DNA from: Nodularia sp. NIES-3585
Lineage (GTDB): Bacteria; Cyanobacteriota; Cyanobacteriia; Cyanobacteriales; Nostocaceae
Direction: 5' to 3'
DNA length: 64,000 bases
Assembly: GCF_002218065.1 (NCBI RefSeq)
Contig: NZ_BDUB01000001.1
Span: forward strand, 1,003,567 to 1,067,566
How positions within the stretch are numbered: the first letter of the stretch is position 1; the number at the start of each line of letters is the position of its first letter. A program made the position numbers and the translations under genes. Below the pieces are notes generated by a model. That model worked only from the letters and a program-made list of their open reading frames with translations. It searched no databases and was not told the origin of the DNA. Positions 60,094 to 64,000 of the stretch are shown piece by piece.

Positions 60094-60876
60094 ATGAAAA
60101 AATATAACCAATTAGCAGACTTAGAATCTCTTTTATTGGATATTGCAGATTCTAGTATTAGAGCTTATGCGAAAGAAGCAATTGATTGTTATTTTGCAGG
60201 AGCCTATAGAGCATCAATTGTATCTATTTGGATAGCTGTAGTATTTGATCTTTATCAAAAGATTCGTTATTTATCAGAACAATATTTATATGAGATACTT
60301 CTTAAGGTAAAAGAGCTTTGGGATAATGCTTCAGATTCATTAAAACAAAGGTTTAAAACTTATATAAAGGATGAATTATTTCATAGTCCTGGTCAATTTT
60401 TAGCTGTATCTATTTTCTTTGATTTTAACGAAACTGAAGATATTATTTCCGATTATACTAAATTAGAGTTGAGAGATCAAAAACTTTTTTTTCAACAAGC
60501 TGTTAAACTTGGGGTTTTAAACCTTGCAAGTGATTCAACTCAAAAAATAATTGAAATAAATATTGATACGTTTACAAAATCTTCATCTTTTGCATCAGCA
60601 AGGTTAAATAGTGATAATTTAATTGAACCTGCGAGAAATTTATTTTCAGAACAATTAATTTTTTATTTATTAAATAAATCAGTTGAAAATCAAAGACATG
60701 AAAGAAACTATAATCAACTTGATAATTGCGAAAATATTTTTATAGAAATATTCAATTCTACAATTGATAAATATCCAAACACATTAGAAAAATGGCAATG
60801 GTTTATTGAAACAGAAGAAAAATTATATTGGCATGATTTAAGAGAAAAAATTGCACTAAAAGCCAATCAAACATGA
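60094..60876 (+). CDS. AT-rich gene of unknown function, possible accessory/defence protein
   Basis: This 260-residue, mostly helical protein (start MKKYNQLADLESLLLDIADS) has a motif AKEAIDCYFAGAYRASIVSIWIAVVFDLY near the N-terminus, a pattern I associate with uncharacterised helical proteins of accessory regions that have an 'A-Y-R-A-S-I-V' segment like HEPN-type helices. No catalytic R-x4-6-H pair is clear to me except NQRHERNYNQ near residue 205, which would fit an HEPN-like RNase motif loosely. Codon use is far more AT-rich than its neighbours, suggesting transfer. Downstream lies an hsdR relic. Confidence 0.6.
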   Translation: MKKYNQLADLESLLLDIADSSIRAYAKEAIDCYFAGAYRASIVSIWIAVVFDLYQKIRYLSEQYLYEILLKVKELWDNASDSLKQRFKTYIKDELFHSPGQFLAVSIFFDFNETEDIISDYTKLELRDQKLFFQQAVKLGVLNLASDSTQKIIEINIDTFTKSSSFASARLNSDNLIEPARNLFSEQLIFYLLNKSVENQRHERNYNQLDNCENIFIEIFNSTIDKYPNTLEKWQWFIETEEKLYWHDLREKIALKANQT

Positions 60877-60914
60877 ATATATTTACCAAATCCACCATTA
60901 AAAAAGCCACAATA

Positions 60915-61205
60915 AAATTCTCCTGATGAAACCGCTACTTTCAAAGGTGTATTAAACCAACTTCAAACCTATAAAACCACACAATGAAGAATGAACTGAT
61001 TTGACTAGCAAAAGATATGCGGGAGGTACAAAAACGGGTTTAAGACTTGGGATTAACTGAAGATGAAACGGCTTTTTATGATGTCTTAGAGGTGACAATT
61101 AAACGATTACTCAAAAAGTGTGGTTAACCACCAGACAATTAGGAAAAAGTAACCTCAACAGTGTTAGAACAAGCAGAGATACTGTGTAAAGACTGGGTAA
61201 CGTAA
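60915..61205 (+). pseudogene. Relic of a type I restriction R subunit (hsdR)
   Basis: Two pieces of HsdR can be read in order. First, DETATFKGVLNQLQTYKTTQ and stop (60924-60983), the helicase-region block. Second, from about 61009, LAKDMREVQKR, stop, DLGLTEDETAFYDVLEV, then TIKRLLKKCG, stop, PPDN, stop, EKVTSTVLEQAEILCKDW and stop. These match the C-terminal end of the R subunit with several stops and internal deletions. No hsdM or hsdS is in the window. Confidence 0.8.
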
Positions 61206-61263
61206 ACTACCACAACATAAGCCCTGGGCGAAGGTGGTTATTTATCGGAAAATTATATTTAAA

Positions 61264-62433
61264 ATGCGAACAATTGCCGAAATCAACGAGAAAATCAGCC
61301 GCAAACGTGCGGTGGTATTAACAATTGAAGAATTAAAAGCACGAGTAGCCGAAGTCGGTGTGAGCAAAGTTGCTAAAGAAGTTGATGTAATTACCACTGG
61401 GACATTTGAGCCAATGGAATCCAGTGGTGCCATGATTAATCTGGGACATACTGACCCCCCCATCAAAATTCGGCGCTGTTGGATAGATGGCGTACCAGCA
61501 TACTCAGGTTTTGGAGCAGTAGATTTATACTTGGGTGCGAGTTGTCCTGTAGATGTCATGGATGGCGAAGAAGTCCGCGAACAGGGTGGTGGTCATGTAA
61601 TTGAGAACTTAATCGCCGGCAAACCTGTACACGTAAAAGCTCAAGGACAAGTTACAGATTGTTACCCACGGGCGACGTTTGAAACGACTATTACCCGTGA
61701 CACCATCAATCAGTTTTATTTATTCAATCCGCGCAATCTTTATCAAAATTTTATCGTAGGTGTGAACGGAGGCGATCGCTCGCTGTTTACTTACCTTGGA
61801 CCCTTACAACCTAGTTTAGGAAACGCTGTTTACTCTAACCCTGGGGCAATTTCCCCCTTACTTAACGACCCCGATTTACAACTAGTTGGTATTGGCACAA
61901 GAATTTTTTTAGGTGGTGGTATTGGCTATGTCGCCTGGGAAGGTACTCAACACTTCCCCTTACAAAAGCGTTTGCCCAATCGTACACCCATTGGACCCTC
62001 TGCGACTTTAGCCTTAATCGGAGATGCCAAACAAATGGATGCGCGTTGGGTGCGTGGTTGTTACTTTAAAAGCTATGGTCCCTCGTTAATGTTGGGTGTA
62101 GGTGTTCCACTACCGGTATTAAACGAAGAAGTAGTTAAATGCTGTAGTGTCCAAGACAAAGATTTAGTAGCGCCAATCGTGGATTTTTCGATTCCTCGGC
62201 GCGTTCGTCCTACCTTTGGATTGGTGAGTTACGCCCAACTCAAGTCTGGGCGAATCACCATTGAGGGCAAAACTGTGAGGGTTGCTCCCCTAGCCAGTAT
62301 GTTTTTTTCTCGGCAAATCGCAGCAGAATTAAAACAATGGATTTCAGCAGGTACTTTTACCCTCACAGAACCTGTGGCTCCAATTCCCATGGACAGGTCA
62401 TTTTTACCCCAAGACCGTTGGACGGATTTTTAG
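61264..62433 (+). CDS. DUF39/homocysteine biosynthesis family protein
   Basis: From the ATG at 61264 (MRTIAEINEKISRKRAVVLT) the 389-residue protein matches the DUF39/HcyBio family: EVDVITTGTFEPMESSGAMI, CWIDGVPAYSGFGAVDLYLG, GGGHVIENLIAGKPVHVKAQ, and GIGTRIFLGGGIGYVAWEGT, with conserved Cys residues. In methanogens the family acts with a ferredoxin-like partner in sulfide incorporation to make homocysteine from aspartate semialdehyde. No fused CBS or ferredoxin domain is present here. A role in sulfur amino acid metabolism is inferred from family only. The frame continues upstream to 61234, but that part lacks conservation signs. Confidence 0.86.
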   Translation: MRTIAEINEKISRKRAVVLTIEELKARVAEVGVSKVAKEVDVITTGTFEPMESSGAMINLGHTDPPIKIRRCWIDGVPAYSGFGAVDLYLGASCPVDVMDGEEVREQGGGHVIENLIAGKPVHVKAQGQVTDCYPRATFETTITRDTINQFYLFNPRNLYQNFIVGVNGGDRSLFTYLGPLQPSLGNAVYSNPGAISPLLNDPDLQLVGIGTRIFLGGGIGYVAWEGTQHFPLQKRLPNRTPIGPSATLALIGDAKQMDARWVRGCYFKSYGPSLMLGVGVPLPVLNEEVVKCCSVQDKDLVAPIVDFSIPRRVRPTFGLVSYAQLKSGRITIEGKTVRVAPLASMFFSRQIAAELKQWISAGTFTLTEPVAPIPMDRSFLPQDRWTDF

Positions 62434-62504
62434 GGACGGGGACTGGGGAAATTAATTTTGGATTTTCGATTTGCGATTTTAGATTGAAATCTCATCTAAT
62501 ATCC

Positions 62505-62532
62505 AAAATCTAAAATCTAAAATCTAAAATCT
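62505..62532. repeat. AAAATCT heptamer array
   Basis: Four tandem AAAATCT units, followed by a CCCACTCCCTACTCC heptamer-type tail before the next gene end. A related inverted stretch (GATTTTCGATTTGCGATTTT) lies just upstream. Confidence 0.85.
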
Positions 62533-62546
62533 AAAATTCCCACTCC

Positions 62547-63569
62547 CTACTCCTGAGTTGGTTTTGGCCGTTTAATGGGCTTAGGCGCTGGAGCTTTTGG
62601 TATGGGTTTGGATACCGCCGATGGTTCGCCGGCTGTTTTCTTGATTGGCTTCGGGGTTTCGCCACTGCGTCTAGGGGGAAATGGTTTTCTCCCAGCGCCA
62701 CCACCAGCACCACCAGCACGAAAGCCACCTTTGAACGGTGGTTTGCGTTTTTTGGGCAGATCAGCGATCGCTTCTGCTTTTTCTACTACTAATACGTCAG
62801 CTTCCCGCTTGGCTTTAAAGTCCCAGAACTTGCTCACGGCTTTGGTGGTGAGTACACCCCGCAGTTTCAACTTAAAATATTTGGGTTTATCAGTTGATTT
62901 GCGCGGCGCTTGCTTAATTTTGACCACTAAGCTCTTAGCATCAAAAGACTGGTAAACTACCTCGCCACGAACGGAAAAACTACCGTCAGAAAGTTCTGAG
63001 GAAGATACCAGTTCACTTGCAGATTTTTCTTTATCTTCGGTTACATCATCATCGGTTTTCTGCAACTCTTGTGATTCCGAATCTGGCTCATCCTCCTCTG
63101 TTGGCTGTGGAGCCAGATTTTCTGGCTCCCAAACCCCAACAATTTGAAGGTGTAAGGTGTCGTTTTCTTGTCGTGTGCGTGGATAAACTACCCACAAATG
63201 ATCTTTTTCTAAATCTAGGTGATTTTTGACTAAGCTCATAATCCGGCCAAGTAGGACGGCGTTGAGTTCTACTCCATCTTTGGTGAGCAGTGTACCTTGA
63301 GTAAATTGTTCAGTGCTAGCAAGGTAGCGACCTCGGACTAACCCGATGGCTCGGTACTGCATTGGTTCACTGGGAGGCGGAATCGGTCGAAGGCGATGAC
63401 CTAGTTTTCCATTTGAGGTAGTTTCCCTAGGCTGAACGGCGGAATTTTCCAGGTGAGAATCCTGGACTGCGACTGTATGAACATTAGCGGTAGCCTCTTT
63501 ATGGGTTTGAGGCTGATGATTGGTAGAAGAGTTGGAAGATTCAGGCAAAGGCATCAGGTCGGAATTCAT
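62547..63569 (-). CDS. Conserved cyanobacterial protein with basic Gly/Pro-rich tail
   Basis: From the ATG at 63569 (MNSDLMPLPESSNSSTNHQP) the 340-residue protein has a low-complexity N-terminus, a conserved core of about 90 residues (about 70-165; MQYRAIGLVRGRYLASTEQF, LDLEKDHLWVVYPRTR), an acidic linker, a second conserved block (about 205-260; GEVVYQSFDAKSLVVKIKQA) and a strongly basic tail rich in G, P, K and R (PKKRKPPFKGGFRAGGAGGG). The tail suggests nucleic-acid or ribosome binding. No named family is recalled. The frame extends to 63593, but MNSDL is favoured. Confidence 0.78.
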   Translation of the reverse strand: MNSDLMPLPESSNSSTNHQPQTHKEATANVHTVAVQDSHLENSAVQPRETTSNGKLGHRLRPIPPPSEPMQYRAIGLVRGRYLASTEQFTQGTLLTKDGVELNAVLLGRIMSLVKNHLDLEKDHLWVVYPRTRQENDTLHLQIVGVWEPENLAPQPTEEDEPDSESQELQKTDDDVTEDKEKSASELVSSSELSDGSFSVRGEVVYQSFDAKSLVVKIKQAPRKSTDKPKYFKLKLRGVLTTKAVSKFWDFKAKREADVLVVEKAEAIADLPKKRKPPFKGGFRAGGAGGGAGRKPFPPRRSGETPKPIKKTAGEPSAVSKPIPKAPAPKPIKRPKPTQE

Positions 63570-63944
63570 AAAAACTCCTTGCGGCGGAGACACATCCCAT
63601 TATGGGATTTTACGAAGGCAATGAAAAAAAAGCGTTTGTGCGGTTGATGAAACTATATTGGCTTTCCATAAACCTACACCAGAGCGCCTAATACAATGGT
63701 AAAGAGGCTACATTTACATTAGTACGCTAATGTAACTGAAAGCCTTTACACTAGTTTCGGAAGCATATCATAAGTACAATTCTGACGGCTCCTCCTAAAG
63801 TCATCACTTACTTTGGCAATGTGAATAGTTAATTGTTATAAAATTCACAGGCAATTGGCGGTATTCCGCAAGGTTTTGGAAATTTTTCGCTTTCCGATTT
63901 ATGTAAATGATCATGTCGTTTGAATTCTGGAGTAAGACAAAACT
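63570..63944. other. Divergent promoter region at the right end
   Basis: About 375 bases between divergent genes. It holds the inverted repeat at 63714-63735; no gene is supported. Confidence 0.5.
63714..63735. promoter_or_regulatory. Perfect inverted repeat in a divergent promoter region
   Basis: TTACATTAG-TACG-CTAATGTAA is a perfect 9-bp inverted repeat with a 4-base centre, lying between two divergent genes. It has the form of an operator for a dimeric repressor; the regulator is unknown. Confidence 0.45.
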
Positions 63945-64000
63945 GTGTCTCAACCTCGCAATCGTTGGATAGTTAGGATCATCTTAGCGCTGGCAGTTAC
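63945..64000 (+). CDS. Start of a membrane-anchored protein (cut by window end)
   Basis: GTG at 63945 opens MSQPRNRWIVRIILALAV and continues to the edge. A basic start followed by a hydrophobic segment suggests a membrane-anchored or exported protein, and this text is like TPR-type proteins of cyanobacteria. GGAG lies about 12 bases upstream. Too short to assign a function. Confidence 0.5.
   Translation, partial: MSQPRNRWIVRIILALAV

Overview
The window comes from a filamentous, heterocyst-forming cyanobacterium (order Nostocales). The markers agree: HetR and a PatX-type RGSGR peptide gene, Psb28, an NTRC-type thioredoxin reductase-thioredoxin fusion, the division protein Ftn2/ZipN (ARC6), a Ycf66-family protein, many GCGATCGC (HIP1) octamers, and the short dispersed and heptamer repeats common in Nostoc-like genomes. 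I cannot name the species from the sequence alone.

Layout. 1-7 kb: the 3' part of a multi-PAS histidine kinase, a lumenal pentapeptide-repeat protein overlapping purK, a 6S RNA gene after purK, and two adjacent M16 peptidase genes, one with the zinc site and one without. 7-9.8 kb: a PIN fragment, dispersed repeats, the NTRC gene, a 147-bp MITE-like element and a broken Rpn-type gene. 9.8-18.8 kb: a surface-structure region with a methyltransferase, a type IV pilin, a TPR/O-GlcNAc-transferase-like protein and a 1139-residue protein with an FkbM methyltransferase and two glycosyltransferase domains. 19-32.6 kb: mostly housekeeping genes (psb28, moaB, a DUF4912 protein, ftn2, pdhA, an epimerase, tRNA-Lys, fba, a DUF1400 hydrolase, a YCII protein, a CHAD protein). 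32.6-41 kb: exported proteins (a secreted beta-rich protein, an amidase with peptidoglycan-binding repeats) and a four-gene chaperone-usher-like fimbrial cluster, then a Cys-rich repeat protein. 41-53 kb: hetR, a repeat-bearing EamA transporter, a PiT phosphate permease carrying an in-frame heptamer array, a Zn-alcohol dehydrogenase, two toxin-antitoxin pairs, an FAD oxidoreductase and patX with a DIF1-like promoter element. 53-64 kb: gnd, a ycf66-like gene, pheT, an Rpn-like gene with a decayed partial duplicate, an AT-rich gene of unknown function, a type I restriction (hsdR) relic, a DUF39/HcyBio gene, a conserved hypothetical gene and the start of another gene.

How the parts relate. HetR, the master regulator of heterocyst differentiation, and PatX, a precursor of its inhibitory RGSGR peptide, sit about 10.6 kb apart with accessory genes and two toxin-antitoxin pairs between them. 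The pilin/glycosyltransferase region and the chaperone-usher-like cluster both concern the cell surface. A MITE-like element occurs in two full copies and one end fragment; one full copy lies inside the fimbrial cluster between the pilin-like subunits and the chaperone. Relics of PIN, Rpn and HsdR genes show repeated gain and loss of defence or mobile functions.

All calls are by reading the sequence and recognising family features; no database search was run.
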